A stretch of DNA of 64,000 nt from Amycolatopsis jiangsuensis (GCF_014204865.1 NZ_JACHMG010000001.1:3498501-3562500), one strand, 5' to 3'; shown: positions 54,773 through 64,000, numbered from the stretch's first letter. Translations and numbers: made by a program. The notes: a model not told the origin generated them from the letters alone.

Positions 54773-54805
54773 GTTCGTATACGACTACATTACTCGTATA
54801 CGAAC
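54773..54805. promoter_or_regulatory. PadR-type operator palindrome
   Basis: GTTCGTATACGA (54773-54784) and its exact complement TCGTATACGAAC (54794-54805) flank a nine-base AT-rich spacer. The 33-base site lies between divergent starts, 21 bases from each gene's start or less than 25. It contains the only strongly AT-rich DNA nearby, so it also overlaps promoter elements. Confidence 0.82.
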
Positions 54806-54825
54806 ACCTTGAACCAAGGAGGACC

Positions 54826-55785
54826 GTGTTCACTTTCGGCATCTGGCCCGGCGTGGTCCAGAGCGATCTCGTGCGCCTGGACACCTACATCCCAGCACCC
54901 CCGGAGGACGTAGAACGCACCGCGGCCGCCGTGGCGCACCTGTCGTCCGGCGCCAGCCGGTTCTACGTGCGCACCTACCGCGGCTACCGGAGCGGGCGAC
55001 CGGCGACGCCTCCGGATCCCACGCCGTACCTCGGCGCCGGCCGGGTGCTCGACCTCGTGCTCGGCTACGGCAGCGACGAGCCGGATCCACACGGTTTCGC
55101 CACCGCCATCCGAGCCGCGGTACGAGAAGTGGCCGAGCTGGGCGGCGGCAAACTTCAGGTCTGCGAAGAGGTCAACGTCGGTGCACCGCTGGACGGCGGA
55201 AGTCCGGGCTGTTACGAAGCCCTCGCCGCGGGGCTCGCCGCGGCCGTGGCCGAGCGGGACCGCCTCGGCGCCGAGGTGGCCGTCGGCTTCAACGCCGCGG
55301 TCGCGCTACCCGGCGACCCGTTCTGGCCGTCCGTGCGAGCACACGTCGGCCCGGAGCTGCTGGAGCGGATCGACTACGTGGGCCTCGACTTCTTCCCGGA
55401 CGTCTTCCGCCCGGCTCCGCCGGAGGTGCTGCCCGGCGCGGTGACGCACGTACTCCGCTCGTTCCGCGAATCCGCCTCTTCCCTCGGCATTCCCGCGACA
55501 GTGCCCATCCACATCACCGAAACCGGCTGGCCGACCGGCCCCGAGCACACCGAGGAAGACCAAGCCCGCGTCCTGGGCACAGTCGCCGAAACGATGCGAA
55601 GTCTGGCCTCGCAGCTCCGGATCGACACCTATGAACTCTTCGGGCTGCGAGACGGCCTCACCACCGGCCCGCGGATGAACCGTTTCGGCCTGCTGCGCGA
55701 CGACTACCAGCCGAAGCCGGCCTACGAGCTGATCCGGCGGCTCATCGCGGAACCGCCGGATCAGCCTCGGATCTCGTTGAGGTAG
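54826..55785 (+). CDS. Glycoside hydrolase-like TIM-barrel protein (clan GH-A type)
   Basis: A 319-residue protein with features of a GH-A barrel. CEEVNVGAP (near residue 104) is placed like the acid/base Glu after strand 4, HITETGWPTG (near residue 229) like the nucleophile Glu after strand 7, and DYVGLDFFPDVF like strand 6. The exact family is not recognised. There is no signal peptide, so it would be cytosolic. The GTG start has AAGGAGG upstream. Its promoter overlaps the PadR palindrome. It overlaps the convergent aminotransferase-fusion gene by 25 bases at the 3' end. Confidence 0.72.
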   Translation: MFTFGIWPGVVQSDLVRLDTYIPAPPEDVERTAAAVAHLSSGASRFYVRTYRGYRSGRPATPPDPTPYLGAGRVLDLVLGYGSDEPDPHGFATAIRAAVREVAELGGGKLQVCEEVNVGAPLDGGSPGCYEALAAGLAAAVAERDRLGAEVAVGFNAAVALPGDPFWPSVRAHVGPELLERIDYVGLDFFPDVFRPAPPEVLPGAVTHVLRSFRESASSLGIPATVPIHITETGWPTGPEHTEEDQARVLGTVAETMRSLASQLRIDTYELFGLRDGLTTGPRMNRFGLLRDDYQPKPAYELIRRLIAEPPDQPRISLR

Positions 55786-57484
55786 TTGTAGATCGTGTAG
55801 CGGGTCACGTCCAGGTGCCCGGCCAGGTGGTCCACCGCGTCTTTGATCAGGAAGTACCCCGCCTCGTCCAGCTCCCGCACCACGGCCGCCTTGTGGCGCT
55901 TCTTCATCAGCTCCACCGGGATTCCCGCCTTGCCGATCGCGCGGTGCACGAGGAACCGCTGCAGGCTGTCGACGTCCGGCGGGAACGTCTCGTCCCCCAC
56001 CGGCGTCTCCGCCGGCGCGGCGCCGGGCAGCTCGCTGTTCACGCACAGGCAGCCGATCGCCACGCCTTCGGCGTCCCGCAGGAACAGGGTGGACGACCGG
56101 ATCGCGCGCCCGTCGGGGCCGTGCGTGCGGTAGTTCGTCAGGTCCTGGGTGGTGCCCCGGCGGACCAGGCCGAGCAGCAGGTCCGTCATCGGGCCGCCGA
56201 CCGTGCGGCCGGTGAGGTCACCGGCGATGGCGACGATCGAGTCGGGCAGCCGTGACAGGTCGTGCAGCAGCACCTCGTTGCCAGGACCGAGCATCGCGGC
56301 CAGTCCGTCCACCGCCGGGACCAGCGCGGCCAGGAGTTCGTGCGTGGCACCGGTGGCCGCCTGCGCCGGTGCTGGCAGCGGTTTCCGTGGCCGGGCAAGC
56401 GTTTCCAGTACCGAACGCAGGTGGTCGGCGGCGGTGGCCGGGGTGGACGCGTGCGGGGAGAGCCGGATGTGCTCGGGGCGGACCGTCGCCGCGATCCCGG
56501 CCGCGTGCAGTGTCGCGCCCACCTGCTCGGCCGGATGGCCGGGCAGGCTGAAAGCCAGAATGCCGGCCCTGCGCTCGGTCGCCGACACGATCTCCGCGCC
56601 GGCCGAGCGCAGCACGTCCTCCAGTTCCCCGACACGTTCGCCGATCCGGCCCGCGATCGCGGCGACCCCGGCCTCCTCGACCAGTTCGAGTGCCGCGGCG
56701 AACGCACCGGAGGTGATCGGGCTGAGGTTGGAGATCGACCAGCTCGCCGCGGTCGGGTCGGCCGGGTGGATCTCGTCGTCGAACAGCCCCGGGTCCCGCG
56801 CGCCGGTCCAGCCGGACAGGATCGGGTCCATCCGCTCCAGCGCCCGGTCCGACAGCACGCCGAAGCCGGTGCCCCAGCCCGCCCGCAGCCATTTCTGGCC
56901 GCCGGCCACCAGCACGTCGGCGACCTCCCAGGGTGCCTCGGTCACGCCGAAGCCCTGGATTCCGTCCACGACCAGCAGCCGGTCGCCCACGACTTCGCGC
57001 AGCGCCCCGAGATCCGCACGGTAACCCGTGCGGAAGTCCACCGCACTCACCGAAACCACCGAGGTCTCCGGCGTGAGCGCGGCAGCCACCCGCTCCGGGG
57101 TGACGTATCCCCCTTCCAGCCGCCGCACGCGCACCCGCCCGGCCTGCTCCGCGCGCGCCCACGGATAGGTGTTGGCCGGGAACTCCCCGGCCGAGACCAG
57201 CACCTCGCCGTGGCTGTTGAACGCCGCCTGGAACAGCCCGAGACTGGTGTGCGGCAGGAGGACGGTGTGGTCGGTGTCGCTGCCGGACAGCCGTGCGGCC
57301 GCCGCCTTGGCCCGGGTTTCCTGCCGCATCAGCTCATCCACTGTGGACGGACCGGCTTTCGTCGACGCGTCCAGCAGGCTCGCCGTGGTGTCCAGCACCG
57401 CGTGCGAGGGCGGGCCGAACCGGGCGAAGTCCAGGTACCCGGCGGACTCGTCGAACTGCAGCAGGTAGCGGGGGGAAATCCGGG

Positions 57485-57488
<4 letters not shown>
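55761..57488 (-). CDS. Class V aminotransferase fused to YheO-type PAS and HTH regulator domains
   Basis: A 575-residue fusion. Residues 1-375 are a PLP-dependent class V aminotransferase (cysteine-desulfurase fold): the Asp holding the cofactor is in VVDGIQGFG and the Schiff-base Lys in VAGGQKWLRAGWG near residue 198. Residues about 390-500 match the YheO-like PAS sensor (GNEVLLHDLSRLPDSIVAIAGDLTGRTVGGPMTD). Residues about 525-575 are its HTH (KAAVVRELDEAGYFLIKDAVDHLAGHLDVTRYTIYNYL). These regulators normally stand alone, as DauR in D-arginine metabolism. The gene overlaps the upstream ATPase stop as GTGA, ending an amino-acid importer operon, so it probably both converts and senses the imported amino acid. 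Confidence 0.88.
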
Positions 57489-58244
<756 letters not shown>

Positions 58245-58252
<8 letters not shown>

Positions 58253-59138
58253 GGGCACTCCTCACCAGCGGCATCCCGCGCAGCGCCTTCCCGGCCCGCG
58301 CGGCCGGGCCCCGGTCCGCGGCGTCGAACGCCCGCTCCAGGTAGTGCTGGCCGACCCCCGCGACGGTGACCACGACCATGTACCAGATCGCCGCCGCGAT
58401 CAGCGTCTCCATCACCAGCAGGTTGTTGGACGAGATGTTGTTGGCCGCGTGGATCAGCTCGGTCACCCCGATCACCGACGCCATCGACGTGCCCTTGAGC
58501 ATGTTGATGAAGTCGTTGCCGGTCGGCGGAATGATCACGCGCATGGCCTGCGGCAGCACCACGCGGCGCAGCGTCGCACCCGGCGTCATGCCGATCGACT
58601 TGGCCGCTTCCGTCTGTCCACTGTCGACACTGTTCAGCCCGGCACGCACGATTTCGGCCATGTAGGCGCTCTCGTTGAGCGCCAGCCCCAGCAACGCCGC
58701 GGTGAAGGCGCTGATCAGCACGTTCGTCTGCTCGTGGACCAGATACCCGCCGAAGGGCAGCGGGATCGAGAGGGTCGGGAAGATCAACGCGAGGTTGTAC
58801 CAGATCAGGATCTGCAACAGCACCGGAAGGCCGCGGAAGAGCCAGATGTAGGCCGCCGCGAACCACCGGGCGACCGGGTTGGCACTGCGTCGCAGCAGTG
58901 CGATCAGGATACCGAGCACGATGGCGATGGCCTGCGAGATCACCGCGAGCACCACCGTGTTGAGCAACCCGAGCGCCATCACGCGGTAGAACACGAAGTC
59001 CGGCACCGAAGCCCAGTCGATCTGCGCCTGCGCGAGCGCGAAGCCCAGCAGCACGAGCAGGGCGATGATCACCACCGCGGCGACCCAGCGCCCCCAGTGC
59101 CGCAGCCGGACGATCGGCAGCGGTTCAGCTCCCGCCAT
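58245..59138 (-). CDS. Polar amino-acid ABC transporter permease
   Basis: A 297-residue HisMQ-type permease: hydrophobic N-terminal helix, then GLLNTVVLAVISQAIAIVLGILIALLRRS and the EAA loop (ESAYMAEIVRAGLNSVDSGQTEAAKSIGMTPG) typical of the family. A single permease gene implies a homodimeric channel. It overlaps the binding-protein gene by 14 bases and the ATPase gene by about eight. Confidence 0.93.
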
Positions 59139-60081
59139 TGACCGCCGCCTCCTTCAGCGCACCCTGCTCGACGCCCCAGGACTGGAGGATCTTGCCGTAT
59201 GTGCCGTCGTCGATCAGCCCCTGCAGGGCCTGCTTCACCGCGTCCCGCAGCTTGGTGTTGTCCTTGGCGAACCCGATGCCGTACGGACCGCCCTCGATCG
59301 GCTGCCCCGGAACGACCTCGAAGAACTTGCCCTCGCCCGCGGTACGCGAGATGTAGACCGCGCTGGGCAAGTCGTTGAGGATCGCCGCAACCCGCCCGGT
59401 GCGCAGCTGGTTCTGGTTCTGCGTGTCGCTGTCGGTGGCCGTGACGGTCACCGCCGGCTTGCCCGCCTGGGTGCACTTCGTGCTCTGCGCGGCGGCGAAC
59501 TTCTGGTGGCTGGTGCCCTGCACCACCGCGACCTTCTTGCCGCACAACGTGTCCGGCCCGGTGACGGCGTCCGGATTGCCCTTGCGGACCATGATCGTGA
59601 TGCCGGAGGAGAAGTAGTCGACGAAGTCGATCTGCCGCTGACGCTCCGCGGTGTCGTTCATCGCGGCCATGGTGAGATCGACCCGGCCGGACTGCAGGCT
59701 CGTGATCAGCGAGCCGAACGCGAGATCCTGGTGCGTGACCGTGACGCCGAGCTTCGCTCCGACCGCCTTGGCCAGGTCGACCTCGTAGCCGATCGGGGTC
59801 TTGCCGTCGGCCGAGTAGAAGTTGTTCGGCGCGGACTGGATGTTGGAGGCCACGTGCAGCGTCTTCGCCCGGGCGACCTTCGCCGGCAGCGCGGCGGTGA
59901 GCCGCGCGTCCGCCTTGATCGCGGTGAGCAGCGCCTGGTTGTCCGGGATGGCGCCGGAATCGGCGGACTGCTGTCCGCCGCCGGCCCCGTCCGGGCCGCC
60001 TCCACAGGCGGCGGTGACCAGCGTGAGCAGCCCACCCAGCAGGGCGGCCTGCCAGGTACGGGCACGAAGCGGCGACGACAT
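59125..60081 (-). CDS. Amino-acid ABC transporter substrate-binding lipoprotein
   Basis: A 318-residue family 3 solute-binding protein with lipobox LVTAACGGG, a Gly-rich linker, and the domain shown by IGYEVDLAKAVGAKLGV, LQSGRVDLTMAAMNDTAERQRQIDFVDYF and the closing DDGTYGKILQSWGV. The ATG follows GGGAGG. It is the first gene of the operon; its 40-base upstream region carries the CAAC...GTTG direct repeats that may bind the fused regulator. The amino acid bound cannot be read. Confidence 0.92.
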   Translation of the reverse strand: MSSPLRARTWQAALLGGLLTLVTAACGGGPDGAGGGQQSADSGAIPDNQALLTAIKADARLTAALPAKVARAKTLHVASNIQSAPNNFYSADGKTPIGYEVDLAKAVGAKLGVTVTHQDLAFGSLITSLQSGRVDLTMAAMNDTAERQRQIDFVDYFSSGITIMVRKGNPDAVTGPDTLCGKKVAVVQGTSHQKFAAAQSTKCTQAGKPAVTVTATDSDTQNQNQLRTGRVAAILNDLPSAVYISRTAGEGKFFEVVPGQPIEGGPYGIGFAKDNTKLRDAVKQALQGLIDDGTYGKILQSWGVEQGALKEAAVNGGS

Positions 60082-60118
60082 GCGGACCTCCCGGGGCGTC
60101 GTGGTGGACGGAACGCTA

Positions 60119-60151
60119 CAACTGCCAGTTGAAGAGGTCAACATCCAGTTG
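60119..60151. promoter_or_regulatory. Two phased dyad sites upstream of the amino-acid importer operon
   Basis: CAACTGCCAGTTG (60119-60131) and CAACATCCAGTTG (60139-60151) are two copies of a CAAC-N5-GTTG dyad, exactly 20 bases apart and followed by the same GAAG. They lie between the divergent importer operon and PPOX gene, about two helical turns apart, suggesting cooperative binding by a dimeric regulator. Confidence 0.65.
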
Positions 60152-60179
60152 AAGTTTTTTGTCGGCTAGCGTGCTCGCC

Positions 60180-60572
60180 GTGGACCTCGATCGCGGCGAA
60201 GACTTCCGGCAGTTCTGGACCGAACGCCGGCACGCGTCGCTCACCACCGTGCGCCCGGACGGCACCCCGCACGTGGTCGCGGTGGGCGTCACGGTGGACT
60301 TCGACCACGGACTCGCCCGGGTGATCACCTCGGGTACCTCACACAAGGCCCGCCTGGTCCGCGCCGCGGGCGAGGCCGGGCTGGCCGCCGCCGTCTGTCA
60401 GTTCGAGGGCCGCGTCTGGTCCACTTTGGAGGGCCGGCTGCGCCTGCGCGAAGGAGCCGAGGCGGTACGCGAGGCGGAGGAACGCTTCGCCCGCCGGTAC
60501 CGCCCTCCCCGGCCGAACCCGCGGCGGGTGGTCCTGGAACTCACCGTGACCCGGGTGCTGGGCAAGCTCTGA
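60180..60572 (+). CDS. PPOX-class F420/FMN-dependent oxidoreductase-like protein
   Basis: A 130-residue split-barrel flavin protein with FWTERRHASLTTVRPDGTPHVVAVGVTVDFD and the late VLELTVTRVLGKL, as in F420- or FMN-binding PPOX-type proteins. The substrate is unknown. GTG 60180 is chosen because a TAGCGT -10 ends eight bases before it, fitting a leaderless transcript; starts at 60171 or 60159 are also in frame. It is divergent from the amino-acid importer operon and shares its dyad sites. Confidence 0.82.
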   Translation: MDLDRGEDFRQFWTERRHASLTTVRPDGTPHVVAVGVTVDFDHGLARVITSGTSHKARLVRAAGEAGLAAAVCQFEGRVWSTLEGRLRLREGAEAVREAEERFARRYRPPRPNPRRVVLELTVTRVLGKL

Positions 60573-60573
60573 A

Positions 60574-61319
60574 TCACCTCCGAGGGGCCCGGATGCCGTC
60601 GATGATCCGGGTCCATCCGTCCGCACCATGACCATCGGCGATGGCTCGCCGGTAGTGCTCCCGGACGGCACGCGGCAAGAACTCGACGACTCCGTCCGCG
60701 GCGATCATGCCGGGAATCGCACGGAACAGTTGCATGACTTCAGGCAGGAACTCCGCCGCACTGACACCCGCGGTACCGACCAGCGCGGACGCATGCAGGA
60801 ATCCGGACAATGTGGTGAGAAGAACGTCCGGTGTCGTTCCCGAGGAACCGTGGTTCGCCGAGGTGCGCGAGCGTCGCCCGGTAGGTTTCGTAAGCGGCCG
60901 GGTCGCCGCTGTAGTACACGTAGGACTGTTCCGTGCCGACCATCGGCGGGGGAACCATCACTCCACCGGCGAGGAACGCGGCGCCGTGCGTTTCGGCCCA
61001 CGTCGATGCTTCGCGCGTTACGTCGGGAGCTGAGATTGACCAAGGTACGGCCGGCCAGAGATTCCGTCGCACCGCCGAGGATGTCGGTCATCGCGCGGTA
61101 ATCGGTGAGGCTGAGTATCACCAGGTCTCCGGCCGTCACCGCTTCGGCGGGCGTCGCGGCGAGCCGGGCACCGGCCGCGACCACCCCTTCGGCACGGTTC
61201 GGCGTGTGGTTCCACACTGTCACCGAGTACCCGGCGGCCAGCAGTGCCCGGGTCATCGCCCGGCCCATGGGGCCGAGGCCGAGCACGGTGACCGCGGGAC
61301 TTGTGGTTTCGATTGGCAT
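60574..61319 (-). pseudogene. NAD(P)-binding oxidoreductase (imine-reductase/6PGDH-like), two frameshifts
   Basis: Three consecutive minus-strand frames together give one protein. The first (from ATG 61319) holds the Rossmann motif VLGLGPMGRAMTRALLAAGYSVTVWN to LAGRTLVNLSS. The second continues PDVTREASTWAETHGAAFLAGGVMVPPP to FLGNDTG. The third continues LSGFLHASALVGTAGVSAAEFLPE to the stop at 60574. Frame changes are needed near 61030 and near 60840. Either the gene is broken or the sequence has single-base errors there. It is divergent from the HxlR gene, which has a problem of its own. Confidence 0.8.
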
Positions 61320-61407
61320 GCCGCCATGCTGGCTGGGACCGGGCACTCCGGGAAGTACCCACAAAATGCTGCGGTACTTACTTTTTCGTCAGTGCGGAGC
61401 GCCGACC

Positions 61408-61769
61408 ATGGCCAAGGCACCGCGGTCCGGTCCCTACATCTGCGGCATCGACGCGGCGCTGGACGTCGTGAGCGGCAAGTGGAAGGGTCTCGTCCTCTGG
61501 GAGCTGCATGCGCACGGCATCCGCCGCTTCGCCGAACTACGTCGTGCGCTGCCCGGAGTGAGCGAGAAGATGCTCACCCAGCACCTGCGTGAGATGGAAA
61601 CCGACGGCCTCGTGCACCGCGAGGTCTACGCGGAAGTACCGCCGAAGGTCGAGTACTCCCTCACCGAGTCGGGACGCTCGCTCAACGAAGCCCTCCTCCC
61701 ACTCGGCGTGTGGGGCGGGAACGGCTTCGCCGCGAGGATCTGGAGGTCACCGTCCCGCCGGCGACCTGA
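61408..61769 (+). pseudogene. HxlR-family transcriptional regulator, frameshifted near its C-terminus
   Basis: From ATG 61408 the frame gives a normal HxlR winged helix: DAALDVVSGKWKGLVLWELHAHGIRRFAELRRALPGVSEKMLTQ...EYSLTESGRSLNEALLPLGVWG. There it fails to stop and runs on to 62787, antisense through the response regulator. In the neighbouring frame the sequence continues RERLRREDLEVTVPPAT and stops at 61767-61769, a plausible end. A one-base slip in the G run near 61710 explains both. HxlR proteins sense electrophiles or redox state and usually control a divergent oxidoreductase, as here. Confidence 0.75.
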
Positions 61770-61776
61770 CGAGCGG

Positions 61777-62379
61777 CTACAGCCAATCGTGCTCGCGGGC
61801 GTACCGGGCGGCCTCGTGCCGGGTCCTGGTCTGGGTCTTCTGCAGGGCGTTCGACAGGTAGTTCCGCACCGTGCCCTCGACCAGGTGCAGCTGCGCGGCG
61901 ATGTCGGCGACCGAGAACCCGTCGGCGGTCCCCCGCAGCACGTCGATCTCGCGATCGGTCAGCGGACAGTCGTCGACCACGGCCAGCGCCGAAACGTCCG
62001 GGTCGATCCACCGTTTGCCCTCGTGCAGTGCCGTGATCACCGACGTGATGTGCACGGGCTCGGCGGATTTGCTGACGAAACCCTGTACCCCGAGTTTCAG
62101 CGCTTTGCGCAGCACGCCCGGCCGCGCGTGCCGGGTCAGCATGAGGATCACCTGCTGCGGCCGGGTTCGACGGATCTCCGCCACTGCACCGAGACCGTCG
62201 ACACCGGGCATCTCCAGGTCGATCACGAGCACGTCCGGCTCGTGCTCCAGGGTGGCGTGGATGGCCGAGGCACCGTCCTCAGCCTCGGCAAGCACGGTGA
62301 TGTCGCCCTCCAGCGGCAGCAGGGAGGCAAGCGCCTTGCGCAGCAACGCTTCGTCGTCGGCGAGTACCACAGTGGTCAT
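61777..62379 (-). CDS. NarL/LuxR-family response regulator (DesR-like)
   Basis: A 200-residue response regulator. The receiver domain has acidic pocket DDE, phosphorylatable Asp in VLVIDLEMPGVDGL and Lys in FVSKSAEP; the LuxR-type HTH is LTDREIDVLRGTADGFSVADIAAQLHLVEGTVRNYLSNAL. Its ATG overlaps the kinase stop by four bases, giving coupled expression. The architecture matches DesR-like regulators that control a nearby ABC transporter or membrane gene, but no target site was identified. Confidence 0.94.
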   Translation of the reverse strand: MTTVVLADDEALLRKALASLLPLEGDITVLAEAEDGASAIHATLEHEPDVLVIDLEMPGVDGLGAVAEIRRTRPQQVILMLTRHARPGVLRKALKLGVQGFVSKSAEPVHITSVITALHEGKRWIDPDVSALAVVDDCPLTDREIDVLRGTADGFSVADIAAQLHLVEGTVRNYLSNALQKTQTRTRHEAARYAREHDWL

Positions 62380-63545
62380 CGGCTGCCCTCCCCTGCGGAC
62401 ATCGCCGGTACGGCGTCCTGGCGGACCCGCGGGAACCCGGCAGCGGTCAGGAACCGGCCGGCATTCTGCTCCACCTTCAGTTCTCCTCCGTTGTCCACCA
62501 GCCGTTGCCGGAGCGTGGAAAGCCCTCGCAAGCCCGGGGCCGGTCCGTCCTCGGCACCGTCGTTCACGATGGAAATCCCCGATTCCGAGAGCACGATGTG
62601 TACCTGCCGCGCCTGCGCGTGCCGCAGGATGTTGGTCGTCGTCTCCCGCAGGACCTGGCCGAGCAGCTCGCCCACACCGGGGTCGGCCTCGGCTTCGCGG
62701 ACGACGCGCACGTGGATGCTCGCGGCCTCGAAGAGATTCTTCGCGTTCTCCAGCTCGGTGGACAGATTCAGCCGTCGTTGCGCGTAGGCGAGTTCCTTGG
62801 TCTGGGTGATCGTGTCGGCAACCAGGGTGTGCACCTCCCGCAGTTCCTCCTGTACTCGGTCGAGGTCCCGGTGCAGCAGCTTCTCCGCGAGCGTGATCTT
62901 CAGCTTCACCACGTGCAGCGTGTGGCCCTGGATATCGTGCAGGTCCCCGGCGAAGCGCATCCGTTCCTGCATCACCGCCAGCTCCGCCGCCCGTTCGCGG
63001 GCCTGGTCCAGTTCCTGGACCAGGTCGTAGAACTTCTTGCTGCCGAACATCAGCGCCGCCACCAGCGCGGCGACCCCGGTGGGCACGACGACGAACTCGG
63101 CCAGCAGGGTGGCGGGCTTGTCCGGTGCGGTGACATAACGCAGCGCACCCACCGCGGAGACGTAGCAGACCATGCCCACCGCCATCAGGCCACGGTGCCG
63201 CGGCAGCTCGGGGATGAGCAGCGAGCCGGCGATTGTCAGGCCGTAGAACGCCGTGGGCGCGCCCATCGCCAGCGCGCCCACCGGCCACACCGCCGCCGTG
63301 ATCGCGAGACAGGCCCACGAACCGCGCGAGACGTGGCCGCTCGACCACAGCACGAAAATCGCGAGCCCGGCCACCACTCCGATCGACAGCACCACGGCAT
63401 GCCACCAGGCTTTGCTTTCGAGCACTACCAGGAGGATCCCGACCGCGCCCAGCGGCGGGACAAGGGTGCGGATGTTGATCTTGCGCAGCCGTTCCTGCGT
63501 TGCGTCGCGAGGTTTGACGCCCGCGCGAGGTGGGCTGGGGTGCAT
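62376..63545 (-). CDS. DesK-like sensor histidine kinase
   Basis: A 389-residue kinase with about five to six N-terminal transmembrane segments (residues 35-180), a HisKA_3 dimerisation domain with the phospho-acceptor His in FAGDLHDIQGHTLHVVKLKI, and an ATP-binding domain (RETTTNILRHAQARQVHIVLSE, then a Gly-rich GPAPGLRGLSTLRQRL). The ATG follows GGAGAG. Membrane-embedded kinases of this class sense envelope or lipid state. It is co-translated with the response regulator. Confidence 0.92.
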   Translation of the reverse strand: MHPSPPRAGVKPRDATQERLRKINIRTLVPPLGAVGILLVVLESKAWWHAVVLSIGVVAGLAIFVLWSSGHVSRGSWACLAITAAVWPVGALAMGAPTAFYGLTIAGSLLIPELPRHRGLMAVGMVCYVSAVGALRYVTAPDKPATLLAEFVVVPTGVAALVAALMFGSKKFYDLVQELDQARERAAELAVMQERMRFAGDLHDIQGHTLHVVKLKITLAEKLLHRDLDRVQEELREVHTLVADTITQTKELAYAQRRLNLSTELENAKNLFEAASIHVRVVREAEADPGVGELLGQVLRETTTNILRHAQARQVHIVLSESGISIVNDGAEDGPAPGLRGLSTLRQRLVDNGGELKVEQNAGRFLTAAGFPRVRQDAVPAMSAGEGSR

Positions 63546-63622
63546 GGCTGGCTCTCCGTGATCGGGCGGCGGACTCCGCCCCAGCATTCCTCAGCTGTCG
63601 CCGCACCACCAGTGACACCGCG

Positions 63623-64000
63623 TCATGGCTTGCCCCGCTCCGCTGTGGACAACGACACTGTCACCCGGGGCAGGAGGAATCCCACGAGCGGGCCGAGGCA
63701 CACCGCGATCAGCACGGTGCCGAAGCCCACCGTTCCCCCGAGCAGCCAGCCGGCCACCGCGACCACGACCTCGATCGCGGTGCGCACGACGGCGATCGGC
63801 TTGCCGGTGAGGCGGACGAGACCGGTCATCAACCCGTCTCGCGGGCCGGAACCGAACTGCGCGCCGAGGTAGAGCGCGTCGAAGAAGGCCAGCGCGACGA
63901 GCCCGCCGAGCAGGTAGCCGAGCTGGGCGGCGAACCCGTGCGGCTGCGGCAGCACCCGGGCCGTGGCGTCCGCGGAGAAGCCGACGAGGGCGACGTTCAG
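63623..64000 (-). CDS. YczE/YitT-like membrane protein, N-terminal part outside the window
   Basis: The frame is open to the right edge, so only the last 125 residues are present. It shows about three hydrophobic segments with the family motif GAQFGSGPRDGLMTGLVRLTG, followed by RTAIEVVVAVAGWLLGGTVGFGTVL. YczE-like proteins are integral membrane proteins of unknown function, sometimes linked to control of secondary metabolism. It runs in the same direction as the two-component genes, 77 bases upstream of them. Confidence 0.85.
   Translation of the reverse strand: MNVALVGFSADATARVLPQPHGFAAQLGYLLGGLVALAFFDALYLGAQFGSGPRDGLMTGLVRLTGKPIAVVRTAIEVVVAVAGWLLGGTVGFGTVLIAVCLGPLVGFLLPRVTVSLSTAERGKP

Noticed and set aside
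61408..62787. A genuine 459-residue HxlR fusion protein
   Set aside because: Everything after the winged helix is antisense to an intact response regulator and kinase, and a one-base shift gives a normal HxlR end at 61769.

Overview
The window is about 70% GC, codes densely on both strands, and uses many GTG/TTG starts, ATGA/GTGA stop-start overlaps and probable leaderless transcripts. With two SARP/encapsulin-type actinobacterial hallmarks (an AfsR/SARP regulator and family 2B encapsulins), a Tex protein, IS701-family elements and a gallate/protocatechuate 4,5-cleavage lower pathway, it looks like a chromosomal segment of a filamentous actinomycete, most likely Pseudonocardiales (Amycolatopsis-like). 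The genus is an inference from gene style, not from a marker gene. I saw no tRNA, rRNA, CRISPR array or replication origin.

Layout. 1-5.8 kb: end of a flavin monooxygenase coupled to a ChoD-like GMC oxidase, a secreted GH18 chitinase, and Tex. 5.9-10.4 kb: acyl-CoA dehydrogenase, DEAD-box helicase, YdcF-like membrane protein. 10.5-13.2 kb: sulfonate/nitrate-type ABC importer. 13.3-19.8 kb: methyltransferase with a His-rich N-terminus, nucleobase permease with XRE-cupin regulator, MFS exporter, secreted S53 protease. 20-28.4 kb: a catabolic island (MFS, LigI, LigJ, an oxidoreductase, a GntR regulator, LigK, LigU). Its three promoters share one palindromic operator overlapping the -35 box, and it contains two long low-complexity intergenic stretches. 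28.5-32.6 kb: SARP regulator and a secreted SH3-like protein. An IS701-family element (32605-34069) is inserted exactly at the stop codon of the latter, followed by a decayed IS5-like fragment. 34.5-41.3 kb: TetR/NmrA pair with twin operators, GH88 hydrolase, DUF4396 membrane protein behind a CsoR-type palindrome, an orphan sugar-binding lipoprotein, and a DUF4239/beta-propeller wall-protein pair.

41.6-45.7 kb holds the most striking system: two adjacent family 2B encapsulin shell proteins with inserted cyclic-nucleotide-binding-like domains, followed by a polyprenyl diphosphate synthase. This is a candidate two-component prenyl-synthesis nanocompartment. 45.7-50.9 kb: CapA-like protein, then a minus-strand operon of ABC-2 exporter, membrane protein, winged-helix regulator and DNA polymerase IV. 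51.0-52.5 kb: a second, distinct IS701-family element.

52.5-53.9 kb: a macrolide glycosyltransferase preceded by a ten-residue leader ORF containing an Arg-Leu-Arg stalling motif and by mutually exclusive hairpins over the ribosome-binding site, i.e. a probable macrolide-inducible attenuator. 54.2-55.8 kb: PadR regulator and a GH-A-like protein divergent around a near-perfect 33-bp palindrome. 55.8-60.2 kb: a polar amino-acid ABC importer whose last operon gene fuses a class V aminotransferase to a YheO-type PAS/HTH regulator. 60.2-64 kb: PPOX-type protein, a frameshifted oxidoreductase/HxlR pair, a DesK/DesR-type two-component system, and the end of a YczE-like membrane protein.
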